A stretch of DNA of 43,529 nt from a virus, in the IMG/VR virus record IMGVR_UViG_3300005511_000862, positions 1 to 43,529 of that record. One strand, given 5' to 3'. Under the pieces are notes generated by a model. That model did not search any database and was not told the DNA's origin. It saw only the letters and a list, made by a program, of their open reading frames with translations. Positions within the stretch are counted from its first letter, which is position 1, and every line of letters starts with the position of its first letter. Position numbers and translations under genes: made by a program. Below, piece by piece: positions 13,458 through 22,052 of the stretch.

Positions 13458-15499
13458 CGCCGAGCGCCAGTTGCTGAAGGCGTCACGGCCAACCCGCCAG
13501 CCGCGCCGCGGCCGAGCTGCTGAGTGATCTGCCTGATAGTGTCGATCCTGCGGGTGGCCTCATCAACCATCCGCTGAAGGGCCGCCGGGCTCATGCTTGA
13601 GCCCCGCTGCAAGAGGATATCGGCCACAGCCTGGCGGACCTGAGCCGTATTGCCAGTCAAGGCGTTCTGGCCGGCGGCAAGAGCCGTCCGCATCGCGCCG
13701 CCCCAATTGCCGGAAAGGACTTGCCCGACCAGCGTGGGGTTGACGCCCATAGCATTGGCATCGGCTAAGTTATCAGCCGTCTTGGAGCCGCCCAGCGCCT
13801 GGTTGCGGGTCTCGAACATGGTCATTTCGCGGCCAAGGCGACGCTGCATCATATCGTTGCCGGGCGCGATCACTGCGGCCTCATCCCGGAACGCATCGGA
13901 GGTCAGCGGGCGGGCCTTGTTGGCGCCGTAGGGAGCCGTTTGAGCCTGCTCGATTAGTGGGTCAGCATAACCGCCGCGATATGCCTGCTGTCCTTCCGGA
14001 GCGAGACGCTGAAAGGCCGGGATTGTATCCTCAGACCGCCCACGCAGCGCCGCTTCGCGCCCTCGATCAATCGCCTCAATGTTGCGGTTAGCTTGAGCGA
14101 AATTGCGATTGGCCTGCTTGAAGCCTTGCGATGAATTCTCTAGGGCATCATCAAGGCGCGTAAGAACCTGCTTCAACAGGCGACCACGATTGCCTTGCCC
14201 GTCACGGAAGGCTTTTTGCACCTCATCGCTCAGTTCCGTGCGAACCATCTGAGCAGCGTTGAAGTCATTCAGACCTCCGGCCGCGCTGCCGTCTAAATTG
14301 GTGTCGGACCCGCCGAGCATGCGTCTGTAATGCTGAAGGCGTCCGGTAATGCTGTCTGGTGATATCCGATCGTGCGGGATACCGTAAGGCGAAACCTGCT
14401 GGTCGATGTGGTTTAGAACTCCGGTAACATCGACCGGCTGCGCATTGTTCCGCGCCGCCGCGTATTCGATATCTCCAGTTGCATCCCGCGCGGCTTCCAT
14501 GGCAGTTCGGCGCTGTGCCGCGGTCTGTGGTGCGTTGAAGCCCTCCGAGACGGCAGAAGCCACTCGCCGACCCTGATCAGCCTGCCTGCCCTCCAGAGCG
14601 TCTACAACAGCCGTTCTGCCGGCTCCAGGAGCGCGAGCCACCGTTGAGAGCATCCGCTGACCGGAGTTGCCCAGCGCATCAGCGAGATTGAACACGCCCT
14701 GCCCCTCATTGGCAGCCTGCACCATGTTGAGGCTGATCTGGCTAGGAGACTGGCCGCTTTCCGAGATGGCTCGGGCAACTTGGCTTTGGGCGAAGCCTTC
14801 CGGATTGATGAGGGCGCGAATGTTGCTGATCACAGGCGATAGGGCTTGACCAGCCAGAGAGGTAAGGCCCGGAGCGACTGCGCCGACACCGCCACCCACG
14901 GCGCCGCCCATCAGTGCGTTGTTAAAACGCTCTCCGATGGAATTGCCCTCACCAGCGCCAGCCAGACCGCCCATGACTGCACTATCGCCGGCTGAGGCAA
15001 GCGTACGGCCAAGAAGCCCAGCATTCGGCGCCAGATTGGCGAATGACAGGCCAGCGCGAGATGCACCGAGGCCACTGCCGACACCGCCGAGGATCTCGGC
15101 CGCAGTGCCGGCCGCGCCTGTGTTCTTGCGCGCGTCGTCCATGATCAGGTCTTCGCGGGCCTTGGCGTAGTTATAGCCCTCGCGCGGGTCCAGCGTACCG
15201 CGCTTGATCATCTCGAGCGGCGTAGACAGGCCAGCCAGAACCTCGTCAGCCAGATTGAACGATGCGCCTTGAGCGAGCCGGCGTGTCAGACCGGCGCCGG
15301 TATCGATGCCCTTCGCCTGCATGGCGTTGCGCTCGTCAATAGCGGCCTGCTGGTACTTGTCCGGGGCGGGCTGAGCCGGCTTCTTGAGCTCGTCCAGCGA
15401 CACGCCCTCACTGGACACATACGCATCAATGTCCGCCTCGGGAGCATTCTGGGCAATCATCTTGGCGATGTTGCCTTTGATGCGTGCGATATCAGCCAT
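13454..15499 (-). CDS. Internal virion / DNA ejection protein, 681 aa
   Basis: Starts MADIARIKGNIAKMIAQNAP, an N-terminal helical module (IDAYVSSEGVSLDEL) shared by many rhizobial podovirus and prophage internal proteins. The remainder is Gly/Ala-rich with long amphipathic helices (residues about 130-220 have GLGAS, GGAVGGGVGAV), as in proteins that are ejected and cross membranes. No enzyme motif is visible. Position between lysozyme and two other low-complexity virion proteins matches the ejection-protein block of T7/P22-type phages. Confidence 0.75.
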   Translation of the reverse strand: MADIARIKGNIAKMIAQNAPEADIDAYVSSEGVSLDELKKPAQPAPDKYQQAAIDERNAMQAKGIDTGAGLTRRLAQGASFNLADEVLAGLSTPLEMIKRGTLDPREGYNYAKAREDLIMDDARKNTGAAGTAAEILGGVGSGLGASRAGLSFANLAPNAGLLGRTLASAGDSAVMGGLAGAGEGNSIGERFNNALMGGAVGGGVGAVAPGLTSLAGQALSPVISNIRALINPEGFAQSQVARAISESGQSPSQISLNMVQAANEGQGVFNLADALGNSGQRMLSTVARAPGAGRTAVVDALEGRQADQGRRVASAVSEGFNAPQTAAQRRTAMEAARDATGDIEYAAARNNAQPVDVTGVLNHIDQQVSPYGIPHDRISPDSITGRLQHYRRMLGGSDTNLDGSAAGGLNDFNAAQMVRTELSDEVQKAFRDGQGNRGRLLKQVLTRLDDALENSSQGFKQANRNFAQANRNIEAIDRGREAALRGRSEDTIPAFQRLAPEGQQAYRGGYADPLIEQAQTAPYGANKARPLTSDAFRDEAAVIAPGNDMMQRRLGREMTMFETRNQALGGSKTADNLADANAMGVNPTLVGQVLSGNWGGAMRTALAAGQNALTGNTAQVRQAVADILLQRGSSMSPAALQRMVDEATRRIDTIRQITQQLGRGAAGGLAVTPSATGARR

Positions 15500-16794
15500 T
15501 AATCAAGACCGTATTTGGCTTTGAGGTTGGTCGGAGCGGAGGCAGCCGGAACAGTGGTGCTGGTGCCAGCCTTGGACTTCAGCTTATTAACGCCGGACTC
15601 GATCGCATCGCGGAAGTCCTTGAGGGCCTCCTTGAACGTGTCCTCGCTCTGAGCGCGATCAAGACGAGCCATCGCGGCCTCGGCCTTCTTGCCTTCGATG
15701 TCAGTAATCGCGCCGCCACCCTTGAGCAGGTTATATGCTTGCAAGAACGCCTGGCCCTGCAACTGCTTGTAGCGGGCCAGAGCATCGTTGCCGGACTCTC
15801 CGAGCGACCAACTCGGGCGATACTGATCGAGCGGGCCGACGATAGAGCTAAGCCCTTCGTGCTTAAGCAACTGATCGATGCTCGCCTTGGTGCGCTCGGC
15901 ATCAGCCAGAGCACCGGGAAGCGCCGCTTGTGCCTCGCCCTGAGCCTTGCCGCGAGCTTCTGCGGCTTCTTTGCCCTGCACGTCTTTGGGCTGCGTGCCG
16001 ACAAGGTTGCCATTGCGCTTGTCGATGATGCCCCAATGCGTCCCGAGATCGACCTTATCGACGCCGCTGGAGATTTTGACGCCATCGGGAAGCTTGGTCT
16101 GGATAGCCTCGCCACTCTTGCCGGTTTGCAGCAAGATCGTGTTCCCGTCCTTGTCCGTGCCATACTGAGGCGTCAGGCTATATTCGCCCGAGACAGCCTT
16201 CTTTTGCTGCATGAACTTCTGGAATGTCAGCGTCGGGTCTTCTTTCTTCGCGAACTGATATTCCTTGATGTCATCGGTCTGCCCGCCGAGACCGATCATT
16301 TGAGGCAGCACAGCGCGCAACAGCGCGGGGTCTGAAACGATCGTCTGAGCCAACGCGGGGTCAAAACCCTTCGTTGTCAAATAACGAGCGGTCTGGTTGG
16401 CCCGCTGCGTAGAGGGGTCTTGCAGACCGGCCGCGCTCCCAATGCCTCCGATGATGGCCCCTAGCGGTCCAGTATGAAGGTTGGATATGAAGCCGCGCAT
16501 ACCCGCGCCAAATCCACCCGGCTCAGGCAGCGCCTGCATCTGTGGAGCTTGGCCCTGCGTCGGCTGCGCATTCGGCGGCGTCATGACCTGTTGGGGCTGA
16601 TACAGGTCAGCGCTGCCAATGCGCGGCATCTGATAGTTGCCAACCTGCATTGGCTGCGCCTGAGGCGCCTGATCCTGCTGGGGGAAGCCCTGAGACTGAG
16701 GAATCGCAGCAACGCTCGGCGCGAGCCGGCTCAGCAAACCGCCGTTTCCGGCGTAAGTTGACGGGTCAAAGATGTAGTCGAGCAAACCAGCCAT
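15499..16794 (-). CDS. Internal virion / ejection protein, 431 aa
   Basis: N-terminal 100 residues are Pro/Gln-rich (QDQAPQAQPMQ, PTQGQAPQMQ), followed by a Gly-rich hydrophobic patch (PLGAIIGGIGSAAGL) and a helical C-terminal half with AERTKASIDQLLKHEGL and YKQLQGQAFLQAYNLLKGGG, typical of podovirus ejection proteins. Stop and next start overlap (TAATG-type, one base) with the 681-aa gene. No catalytic motif. Confidence 0.72.
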   Translation of the reverse strand: MAGLLDYIFDPSTYAGNGGLLSRLAPSVAAIPQSQGFPQQDQAPQAQPMQVGNYQMPRIGSADLYQPQQVMTPPNAQPTQGQAPQMQALPEPGGFGAGMRGFISNLHTGPLGAIIGGIGSAAGLQDPSTQRANQTARYLTTKGFDPALAQTIVSDPALLRAVLPQMIGLGGQTDDIKEYQFAKKEDPTLTFQKFMQQKKAVSGEYSLTPQYGTDKDGNTILLQTGKSGEAIQTKLPDGVKISSGVDKVDLGTHWGIIDKRNGNLVGTQPKDVQGKEAAEARGKAQGEAQAALPGALADAERTKASIDQLLKHEGLSSIVGPLDQYRPSWSLGESGNDALARYKQLQGQAFLQAYNLLKGGGAITDIEGKKAEAAMARLDRAQSEDTFKEALKDFRDAIESGVNKLKSKAGTSTTVPAASAPTNLKAKYGLD

Positions 16795-17667
16795 TTAGCC
16801 ACCACCAAAAGAGATCGGACCCTTCGGCATCAACGACCCAAGTCCGCTCGCAATTAGGCCGAACTGCTGGGCGCCAGACATTTGGTTCGTAGTGTTGCTA
16901 GTTCCGTTCGACGTTCCACCAAGCCCCGCAATAGGAATGCCGATCTGAGCCAATAGGCCGAGGTTCTGAAGCGGAATGCCAAGCCTTTGTGCTTCCGCCT
17001 GGAGGGTGTTGTTCGCGCCAGAGTTAAGCGCATCTTGGCCAGCACCGATCGCGCTGACACCAGCGCCACGGTTGGCAAGATCCTGCTGCTGAAGACCGCT
17101 CAGAAGCCCGGCATTAGTGTTGCCTGCGTTGTAGAGATTGCCGGCCGCGCCCTGCTGGTTCTGGACGTTCTGATTGTACTGAGCGGCGATCGTCGGCGCG
17201 ACGCCCTGCATGATGCCGCGGCCAAGAGCCTGGGCATTCGCCCCAGAGAAGTCTCGGCCGGCCGCGGCGAACCTGCTGTTATTGGCATTCGTGATATCGG
17301 AAATGGCTGTTCCGATCGCATCCTTGAACCCGGTCGTGTCATACGGGTTATAGTTCGTGTTCGACGCCAGCGGCTGGGTTGCCTTCTGGTAGTCGAGATA
17401 GTTCTGATTGACAGCGCCGGCCTGGTTCATGGCGCCTCCGCCATTGAGAAGGCTGCTGGTGTAGCTCTGCACGGCTGGCGCGTACTGGCTCACTGTGCCG
17501 GCGTTGCTTTCAATCTGGTCTAATGCATGGCTCTGCAAAGCAGTAGGAGCGGTTTGCCCAGAATAACTGCCGAGCTGGCCCAAGATGCCGTTGAGCAACG
17601 GCTGCGCGGGCGCCCAAGGGTTTGTTTCGGACGACTGCGTGGTGGTGGATTTCGACGTTCCGCCCAT
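16795..17667 (-). CDS. DNA transfer protein-like internal virion protein, 290 aa
   Basis: Begins MGGTSKSTTTQSSETNPW, the Ser/Thr/Gln opening and N-P-W motif of 'DNA transfer protein p32'-type phage proteins. The body is an Ala/Asn/Gln-rich helix region (NQQGAAGNLYNAGN, GLLSGLQQQDLANRG) and ends in Gly residues. Low-complexity internal proteins of this sort are packed in the head or tail and ejected with DNA. Coupled to the upstream 55-aa gene by one base. Confidence 0.72.
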   Translation of the reverse strand: MGGTSKSTTTQSSETNPWAPAQPLLNGILGQLGSYSGQTAPTALQSHALDQIESNAGTVSQYAPAVQSYTSSLLNGGGAMNQAGAVNQNYLDYQKATQPLASNTNYNPYDTTGFKDAIGTAISDITNANNSRFAAAGRDFSGANAQALGRGIMQGVAPTIAAQYNQNVQNQQGAAGNLYNAGNTNAGLLSGLQQQDLANRGAGVSAIGAGQDALNSGANNTLQAEAQRLGIPLQNLGLLAQIGIPIAGLGGTSNGTSNTTNQMSGAQQFGLIASGLGSLMPKGPISFGGG

Positions 17668-17834
17668 TATGCGGGCTCCTTGAATGCGGCCATGATCTCC
17701 GCATCGCTTGCGGTCGGGCCTAACCTGACTTCCTTGTCACGAAGCTTGAACACCTGGATCTTGCCGCCATCCTCGTAGCGCATACTCAGGCCACGAAAGC
17801 TCTTGTCCTTTTCGACAATCGATCCGATGCTCAT
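17667..17834 (-). CDS. Small conserved phage protein, 55 aa
   Basis: MSIGSIVEKDKSFRGLSMRY then beta-like segments KIQVFKLRDKEVRLGP and an end helix. ATGA overlap with the upstream gene. It lies within the tail/ejection block, so a minor virion or assembly role is likely, though nothing in the sequence shows it. Confidence 0.6.
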   Translation of the reverse strand: MSIGSIVEKDKSFRGLSMRYEDGGKIQVFKLRDKEVRLGPTASDAEIMAAFKEPA

Positions 17835-18235
17835 AAAGCTTTCTCCAAGACGACGTGCTCGACGCGATAGCCGTCCAGCACCCGTTCCCATCCTTTTCGA
17901 CCGAAGATCCGCATCTTCATGCAGCCCTCGGCTTTCGCGTATTTCTCGATCCGTTCGAACAGAGGCAGCCATTGCGCCCGGTCATAACCGGAGCAAGCCG
18001 TCAGCACGCAAACCTTGTCGAACGGCTTCACAAGCTGCGTGGTCGCAGCCGCCATGATCTCGCTGCCGTTCCAGGCAATCCAACAGAGCTGCATCCCCTT
18101 CAGAACATCGCTCTCGATGTCCGCGAAGCTGCTCAATCCCGTCCGCTCAACCGCTGCTCTGATCTTGTCTCGGACGTGCGGCCACATCTCATCAATCCGC
18201 GCCGGATCGACGCAGACGAGCTCAACTTGCCTCAT
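17831..18235 (-). CDS. GNAT-fold-like virion-region protein, 134 aa
   Basis: Strand order resembles a shortened GNAT fold: CWIAWNGSEIMAAATTQLV, KVCVLTACSGYDRAQWLPL, then a helix FERIEKYAKAEGCMKMRIFG and GWERVLDGYRVEHVVLEK. The acetyl-CoA loop is not obvious, so it may be non-catalytic. Similar small GNAT-like proteins lie near ejection genes of many podoviruses (compare T7 gp13, of which the same fold has been suggested). It is in the particle-assembly operon and coupled to both neighbours. Confidence 0.6.
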   Translation of the reverse strand: MRQVELVCVDPARIDEMWPHVRDKIRAAVERTGLSSFADIESDVLKGMQLCWIAWNGSEIMAAATTQLVKPFDKVCVLTACSGYDRAQWLPLFERIEKYAKAEGCMKMRIFGRKGWERVLDGYRVEHVVLEKAL

Positions 18236-18791
18236 AAAGGCCGGTCAGGTTGAGCTGATAGCTATTGACCATCATGTTAGTTGCATTGTCGTAAGCTTGG
18301 ATGGTGCCGCTACTTGCTCCGGTAGATACGGTGTAAGTAATCGCCTTGCCAACTGCGGCGATCTCAGCCCCGCTCGCGACAAATGACCCCTTGGCAGTTC
18401 CAACCGGAAGCGGGAGTTGAACCTTTCCTGCCCCAGTACCGATGTTTGTCAATGTGACTACAACGCGGAAGTGAACCAACTTTCCGATTTGCAAGTAGGA
18501 GCCGGATGCAGTGACAGTCGTGAATGACCCGCCGCCACTTGGCGTCGGCGTTGGTGTCCATGAAGACCAAGCCGCCTCATATCCGTTTGTCTTGGTCTGG
18601 AGAGTCGATATGTTAGACGTGTTGGTGGCGATGTTTGTGGTATTCGTCGCGATATTAGCTGTGTTCGTTGCAATATCGGCCGTATTCGTTGCAATATCTG
18701 AAGTGTTATTCTTGATAGAGCTGGCCTGCTGCTGCAATGCCATGTTCTGCTTCTTCGGGTCCGTCTCAAGCGTACCGGGTGCGTAGACCAT
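18222..18791 (-). CDS. Trimeric coiled-coil structural protein, 189 aa
   Basis: Residues about 25-65 are five heptad units of the type D/N-I-A-T-N-T-x, a trimeric coiled coil with Asn/Thr core positions as in phage fibres and whiskers. After WSSWTPTPTPSGGGS comes a beta-rich C-terminal domain (FTTVTASGSYLQIGKLVHF), a common phage carbohydrate- or tip-type domain. The heptads are encoded by 21-bp tandem repeats. Probably a minor fibre or tail needle component next to the tail nozzle. Confidence 0.7.
   Translation of the reverse strand: MVYAPGTLETDPKKQNMALQQQASSIKNNTSDIATNTADIATNTANIATNTTNIATNTSNISTLQTKTNGYEAAWSSWTPTPTPSGGGSFTTVTASGSYLQIGKLVHFRVVVTLTNIGTGAGKVQLPLPVGTAKGSFVASGAEIAAVGKAITYTVSTGASSGTIQAYDNATNMMVNSYQLNLTGLYEAS
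18609..18713 (-). repeat. Five 21-bp tandem repeats coding the heptads
   Basis: Units at 18609, 18630, 18651, 18672 and 18693, each 21 bases and about 60-85% alike, of the plus-strand form gatattagctgtgttcgttgc. Each encodes one heptad of the coiled coil in the 18222-18791 gene. In-register repeats allow change in stalk length by slippage or recombination. Confidence 0.7.
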
Positions 18792-20491
18792 CAGGTCAGG
18801 CCCTCGGTCTTCACGTCAGGCTCGACGCCGGCCGCAAAGGTCCATGAGGTTGACGCTGGAATGCGGATCTTAAAGCGGGAATAGCGGGTAGAACGCCGCA
18901 TGTCGCAACGTCCAGTTCGAGAGTTACGGACAATTTCGGTCGTTGATGTCGGTGTGTCCTGCTGCGTCTCACGATAAGAACACGTTCCGTAGAACGTAGA
19001 AGCATCTGTGATCGGACGAAAGCCATTGACAAAGATGCGGCGCCCGTCCGTGCCCTGCTCCGCGCTCTCGAGCGTTGCCTCCAGGTTGGATCCGGAGAAG
19101 AAACCCATTTTGTGCGCACTGGAGAACTGAGCGATCAAGGGCTGAGTAGCAACCGCGAAGCTGTCAAGCGAAGCCGCGAGCGCGTCGATCGATGACGAGA
19201 TGGAGTCCAAGCCCTCCAGCGTAATGCCTGGCTGCGAAAGTCCAAGCAGATATTCTCCAGTCATATCGATCGGGAAAAATCGATCTAGAACGTAGTCATA
19301 TCCGATGATCTTGTCATAGAGGCCCGTCAGTCCGGAGGTAGACTTATAGGCCCAGAACACGCGGGTAGACCGCGGATCAGATGCCCCGATAAACATTTTC
19401 AACTCGGTCTTGTCGAGATCATCATAAAAAGTTCGGTCAACCTTCTCGCGGCCAATCGGCTCAGGAAGACCACCTGGCGCGATCTTGAAGAAGCCCTGGG
19501 CGGAGTGGAAGAACGTATAGATACCCGCGCGCACGATGCTGTATGGCGCAAAGAGGCCCTGATCCTGCGCGATGCGCTCAATCTGAAAGATCAGATCAGA
19601 GCCAGGGATATAGGACATCCGCCGAATGGCCTGGTCCTGGAACACAGTGCCAAACTCGCCACCCGCAACGCCGCGGACAATTCCGCCATCCGGGAAATCC
19701 TGATAGTCTGACGACCCAACGCCGGATGTCCAGTTGGTCGTGTCGTTCAAGCCTGACCACTGGATACGGAACGGGTTCGAAAGCAGCCCAGAGAGCACCA
19801 GGAAGCGACCGACTACAGAGATGTAGGAGGCTTGCGGAGGTGATCCGGCACAATCCGCAAAGGCGGTCGATGAGGCAAGGTTATAGACTTGCAGCACCGC
19901 ATTCTTCTGCGTCGCAAAGACGAGATTGCCGAACTGCGCAAACTGCCAATGCGCGTCACTCGACAACGACGAATAGAGCCACGTCACCGAATGCGTACCA
20001 GAGCCGGCCGAAGATGTGTTGATCGCCGCACCACCCGCCGTCGCCGACACCGTGAAGGTATCGACGCTCAGAACTGTCTTGACGAAATACTTCGTTCCGG
20101 CCGTGAGCCCGGTCGGCAATGTGCCAGTCGTTGAGAAGACAACAGGGTCATTTGCCACAAATCCATGCGCAGCCAGAGTGACAACGCCAGGGCTCGCATT
20201 CGATATTGTGACCGTTGCACCCTTGGAAACAGGCGTCCAGGAATAATCCGTGTTGCTGGCAAGCCAGAGCCGGTCGCCGGTCCCGGCAAAGACTGCAACC
20301 GAGCCATCCGACTTGAGGGCGTAGAAGGCGCCCCGGCACACCCCGATCAGCGCCTGCGAGAGAATGGCGAAGTCGGGGAACGGGCCATAGCCGTCCGCTC
20401 GCGGCAGCACGTTGTTGATGTCGTGCGCGTTGGTTTGGCTCTCGTAGTCGCTGGCGTCTGGATGCCATGTGCCGAAAGGCAGGAGCGGCAT
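18791..20491 (-). CDS. Tail nozzle / hub protein (T7 gp12- or P22 gp10-like)
   Basis: 566 aa. The N-terminus MPLLPFGTWHPD and the DGYGPFPDF segment are typical of podovirus tail tubular B or packaged-DNA stabilisation proteins. Residues about 85-165 are an inserted beta module with AAHGFVANDPVVFSTTGTLP and DTFTVSATAGG, the 'ubiquitin-activating E1 FCCH'-type domain seen in phage tail proteins. A beta-propeller-like centre follows (VVGRFLVLSG, IQWSGLNDTTNW, FQDQAIRRMSYIPG). It would close the tail tube beneath the adaptor. Confidence 0.78.
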   Translation of the reverse strand: MPLLPFGTWHPDASDYESQTNAHDINNVLPRADGYGPFPDFAILSQALIGVCRGAFYALKSDGSVAVFAGTGDRLWLASNTDYSWTPVSKGATVTISNASPGVVTLAAHGFVANDPVVFSTTGTLPTGLTAGTKYFVKTVLSVDTFTVSATAGGAAINTSSAGSGTHSVTWLYSSLSSDAHWQFAQFGNLVFATQKNAVLQVYNLASSTAFADCAGSPPQASYISVVGRFLVLSGLLSNPFRIQWSGLNDTTNWTSGVGSSDYQDFPDGGIVRGVAGGEFGTVFQDQAIRRMSYIPGSDLIFQIERIAQDQGLFAPYSIVRAGIYTFFHSAQGFFKIAPGGLPEPIGREKVDRTFYDDLDKTELKMFIGASDPRSTRVFWAYKSTSGLTGLYDKIIGYDYVLDRFFPIDMTGEYLLGLSQPGITLEGLDSISSSIDALAASLDSFAVATQPLIAQFSSAHKMGFFSGSNLEATLESAEQGTDGRRIFVNGFRPITDASTFYGTCSYRETQQDTPTSTTEIVRNSRTGRCDMRRSTRYSRFKIRIPASTSWTFAAGVEPDVKTEGLT

Positions 20492-21087
20492 TAGGGCGTG
20501 CGTCCCGTCACACGAATTGCCATGCCCTGCCGCTCATTGAAATCCAGGCTGGAAATCTCGCTGAATCCCTCATCGCGCCGGGCCTTCCACAATCCAGCGG
20601 GGTCAACATCCTTGTTAAAGGCGTTGGCCTCGGTGAGCGACCCAAACAGATAGGTGTCGAAATGGTTGGTGTAGAGCCAGTTCAGCGAAGTTTCGACCGC
20701 CGTCGTGCGCTGGGTGTATGTAACCGTTAGCGCGGTGTCGCTCGTCGGGGCCACGCGCAGGTTGGAGCCCTCGATCGTGAAGATGGCCGGCGTCCCGCTG
20801 CCCGTCTCGATGTAGCCCGCATAGATCGGCGGGGCGACATATTCGAGCTCATGGACCGGAGAACCCGTCCAGGTCACGCGCCGGTAGCCAAGATAGTCAC
20901 TCGGGAGAGTAGCAACGCCGCTCGACGGCGTGAGCGTCGTGGTCGTCTCCTGCAACCGGACCTTCAGCCGGCGCATTGCCGCGCATTCAAACAACCGGAT
21001 GAAATCCGGGATGTAGTTGGTCAGATCATCACGAGCCAACCAGTTGGCGATCTGCGCCTGAAGGTCCGCGTATGTGGAAAAGCTCAC
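20491..21087 (-). CDS. Tail tubular adaptor protein (T7 gp11-/P22 gp4-like)
   Basis: 198 aa. STYADLQAQIANWLARDDL, FIRLFECAAMRRLK and LPSDYLGYRRVTW are characteristic of phage adaptor proteins that form the ring between portal and tail nozzle. The C-terminal NWLYTNHFDTYLFGSLTEA helix and KARRDEGFSEI are also family features. Coupled to the nozzle gene by one base. Confidence 0.85.
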   Translation of the reverse strand: MSFSTYADLQAQIANWLARDDLTNYIPDFIRLFECAAMRRLKVRLQETTTTLTPSSGVATLPSDYLGYRRVTWTGSPVHELEYVAPPIYAGYIETGSGTPAIFTIEGSNLRVAPTSDTALTVTYTQRTTAVETSLNWLYTNHFDTYLFGSLTEANAFNKDVDPAGLWKARRDEGFSEISSLDFNERQGMAIRVTGRTP

Positions 21088-21404
21088 CGCGCGCTCCAGC
21101 CGGCTTGCAGTTTAGGTCGGTCAACCCGCAAATAGGACCATTCCGGGTCTTGAAGCTTGCGCTGCACGATCTCGTCAAACTCAGCCGTGAACATACGCAA
21201 AGACGTGTTGCCCTTGGCGTGCTCCTCGTCCAGCCACTTCACATAGATCACGTTGGGAATGCGGGCGACGTGCCGCCCCCAATCCGCACTCTGATCTTCG
21301 CGGCGGGCTTCCTTGTTCCATTCCAGGATTGGCTCGACATCCTGGATGTGCTCGATCGCAAGGTCTCTGCCGTTGCTGTCGAGATGGAAGCGGACGTTTG
21401 TCAC
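21084..21404 (-). CDS. Conserved head/tail-region phage protein, 106 aa
   Basis: Contains HIQDVEPILEWNK, DWGRHVARIPNVIYVKWLDE and DPEWSYLRVD, a conserved pattern of small podovirus proteins encoded between coat and adaptor. No known activity. Position suggests a minor capsid or joining factor. ATGA-type overlap with the adaptor start. Confidence 0.7.
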   Translation of the reverse strand: MTNVRFHLDSNGRDLAIEHIQDVEPILEWNKEARREDQSADWGRHVARIPNVIYVKWLDEEHAKGNTSLRMFTAEFDEIVQRKLQDPEWSYLRVDRPKLQAGWSAR

Positions 21405-21682
21405 GAGACCTCGGTCACATGCAAGGTGCCAGCGGCCGAGACCTGGATCGCGGAAACCTTCTCGCCGGGGCGAATGGTGAAGTATTCCGGAGCGTCAGCA
21501 GCCATGTAAACGTCCGAGCTCGTAGCGGTCGGGCTGCTGCCAATCTTCACATAAGCTGCGCTCGTCACCACAACACGAACACGGTTTGTACCGGTCCCTA
21601 CAGCATTAGTGATGGTCCCGGCCGTACCAGTATAAGAGGCGCTCTGGTGCGTCCCCAGATAGCCCGTGCCCCAATACTGCAT
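21401..21682 (-). CDS. Beta-rich structural protein, 93 aa
   Basis: Mostly short beta strands with small residues: NRVRVVVTSAAYVKIG, EYFTIRPGEKVSAIQVS, GTLHVTEV. This jelly-roll or Ig-like profile suits a capsid decoration or cement protein. Very common beside coat genes in rhizobial prophages. Coupled by 4-base overlap to the next gene. Function inferred from context. Confidence 0.65.
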   Translation of the reverse strand: MQYWGTGYLGTHQSASYTGTAGTITNAVGTGTNRVRVVVTSAAYVKIGSSPTATSSDVYMAADAPEYFTIRPGEKVSAIQVSAAGTLHVTEVS

Positions 21683-21686
21683 GGGC

Positions 21687-22052
21687 TTAATCCCGCTCGA
21701 TGATGGCGGTAAACATCGTCGGCGTGGTGGTCGAGGATTCGCCGGCAGAGACGAACTCGATCACGTCGCCTTCGTTGACATAATTCGCGCCAGTCGGAAC
21801 GCAGCTATCGATATCGCCAGCAGCCGAGCCGGACTGCGTGATCGTAACCGACGAACCCGTGACGGCAGTGCCGCTGATCTTCATCGACCAGGTACAATCC
21901 GCGCCCGTGATCGCGTTCGCAATCGCGGAATAGGCGCGCTTGATGGTGCCGCGGAACGGGGCCACAACAAACGTTGACGAAGCGGTGCTGACATCCGCCA
22001 GATAGGCGGAAACCGACGCCTCCGACAGCGGCCGATTTTCAGGGAGTGACAT
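21687..22052 (-). CDS. Beta-rich structural protein, 121 aa
   Basis: N-terminal SLPENRPLSEASVSAYLADV then FVVAPFRGTIKRAYSAIANAI and beta strands with EGDVIEFVSAGESSTTTPTM. Likely decoration or fibre-like virion protein; similar in style to the two neighbouring beta proteins at 21401 and 22739. No enzyme motif. Confidence 0.65.
   Translation of the reverse strand: MSLPENRPLSEASVSAYLADVSTASSTFVVAPFRGTIKRAYSAIANAITGADCTWSMKISGTAVTGSSVTITQSGSAAGDIDSCVPTGANYVNEGDVIEFVSAGESSTTTPTMFTAIIERD

Noticed and set aside
15484-16335. Plus-strand open frame of 283 codons
   Set aside because: Antisense to a virion protein gene; the coding strand has the better motifs and operon context.
16987-17523. Plus-strand open frame of 178 codons
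   Set aside because: Antisense to the DNA transfer-like protein gene and without recognisable domains.
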